Source of the DNA: Flavobacterium sp. MC2016-06 | GTDB taxonomy: Bacteria; Bacteroidota; Bacteroidia; Flavobacteriales; Flavobacteriaceae | Length of the DNA stretch: 64,000 nucleotides | Assembly (NCBI RefSeq): GCF_009711165.2 | Contig: NZ_WMID02000003.1 | Location: forward strand, 248,001 to 312,000 | Direction: 5' to 3' | Shown here: in pieces, positions 63,816 through 64,000 of the stretch | How the letters are laid out: every line of letters begins with the position of its first letter | How positions within the stretch are numbered: the stretch's first letter is position 1 | Notes under the pieces: generated by a model | What the model saw: the letters and a program-made list of their open reading frames with translations, nothing else | Database searches by the model: none | What the model was told of the DNA's origin: nothing | Position numbers and translations under genes: made by a program

Positions 63816-64000
63816 AAATAAATATTCTTTTAGGAGCACTCTTAATATCTTCATTTTGTATTGGTCAAAATACATTCCCTGCTACTGGTAATGTTGGAAT
63901 AGGTACCGTAAACCCTCTATCAGCTCTTGAAATAAGAGGTTATATAACGACATTTGGAGGGCCAAATTCTACAGACAGTTATTTTAACTGGGGTGTTGGT
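63812..64000 (+). CDS. secreted GNVGIGT fibre-like protein, 5' part cut by the window end
   Basis: The ATG at 63812 overlaps the TGA of the previous gene (ATGA). The visible 63 codons give a signal peptide (MKINILLGALLISSFCIGQ) and the first stalk motif (GNVGIGTVNPLSALEIRGYI). So the cargo series of the right-hand operon continues beyond the window. Confidence 0.75.
   Translation, partial: MKINILLGALLISSFCIGQNTFPATGNVGIGTVNPLSALEIRGYITTFGGPNSTDSYFNWGVG

Overview
The window is AT-rich DNA (about one third G+C by eye) from a Bacteroidota bacterium, most likely Flavobacterium or a close relative. The evidence is the family content (LytS/LytTR pairs, DUF6443 RHS proteins, DUF6428 in an ars operon, GNVGIGT fibre proteins), the near absence of Shine-Dalgarno sequences, and promoters of the Bacteroidota type (TTTG, about 20 bp, TAnnTTTG). 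No rRNA, tRNA, CRISPR array or intact insertion sequence was seen.

Layout. (1) 0-12 kb is ordinary accessory chromosome: an LprI-like protein, a LytS/LytTR two-component pair followed by an intradiol-dioxygenase-like lipoprotein, a short pirin and an unknown gene, an alpha/beta-hydrolase lipoprotein, an arsenic operon (arsR, DUF6428, a possible 45-residue membrane peptide, arsC) with two ArsR-like operators, and a Crp/Fnr regulator followed by an SDR and a VOC/NTF2 fusion. (2) 12.3-28.3 kb holds two tandem RHS modules on the minus strand. Each has a large SpvB/RHS-like protein (A), a DUF6443 RHS protein with a variable C-terminus (B) and a small membrane or lipoprotein gene that looks like an immunity gene. 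Module 1 is broken by a one-base deletion. Between the modules lie a decayed IS4-family transposase fragment and one copy of a 68-bp GC-rich repeat. (3) 28.7-41.2 kb is a tightly packed minus-strand operon: two lipoproteins, seven secreted fibre-like proteins, then PilP/GspC-like, GspK-, GspI- and GspJ-like pseudopilins and GspF. (4) 41.5-45.2 kb carries three more fibre genes and an XRE regulator on the plus strand. (5) 45.4-56.3 kb is RHS module 3 on the minus strand: an OmpH/Skp-like chaperone, a lipoprotein, A, B with a C-terminal NlpC/P60-type amidase domain, and a periplasmic immunity candidate. (6) 56.4-64 kb is a plus-strand operon: major pseudopilin, minimal prepilin peptidase, GspE, GspD secretin, a fused PilM/PilN-like (GspL) protein, a PilO/GspM-like protein, then at least two more fibre genes running off the window.

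How it fits together. The two secretion gene sets, at 28.7-32.3 kb and 56.4-62.6 kb, do not overlap and together make one nearly complete type II secretion/type IV pilus-like machine. Both abut the fibre genes, which share a few interchangeable C-terminal domains but have different N-terminal heads. My main inference is that this is a dedicated secretion or display machine with a shuffling cargo array, whose operon has been split by rearrangement and is interleaved with polymorphic RHS toxin-immunity modules.
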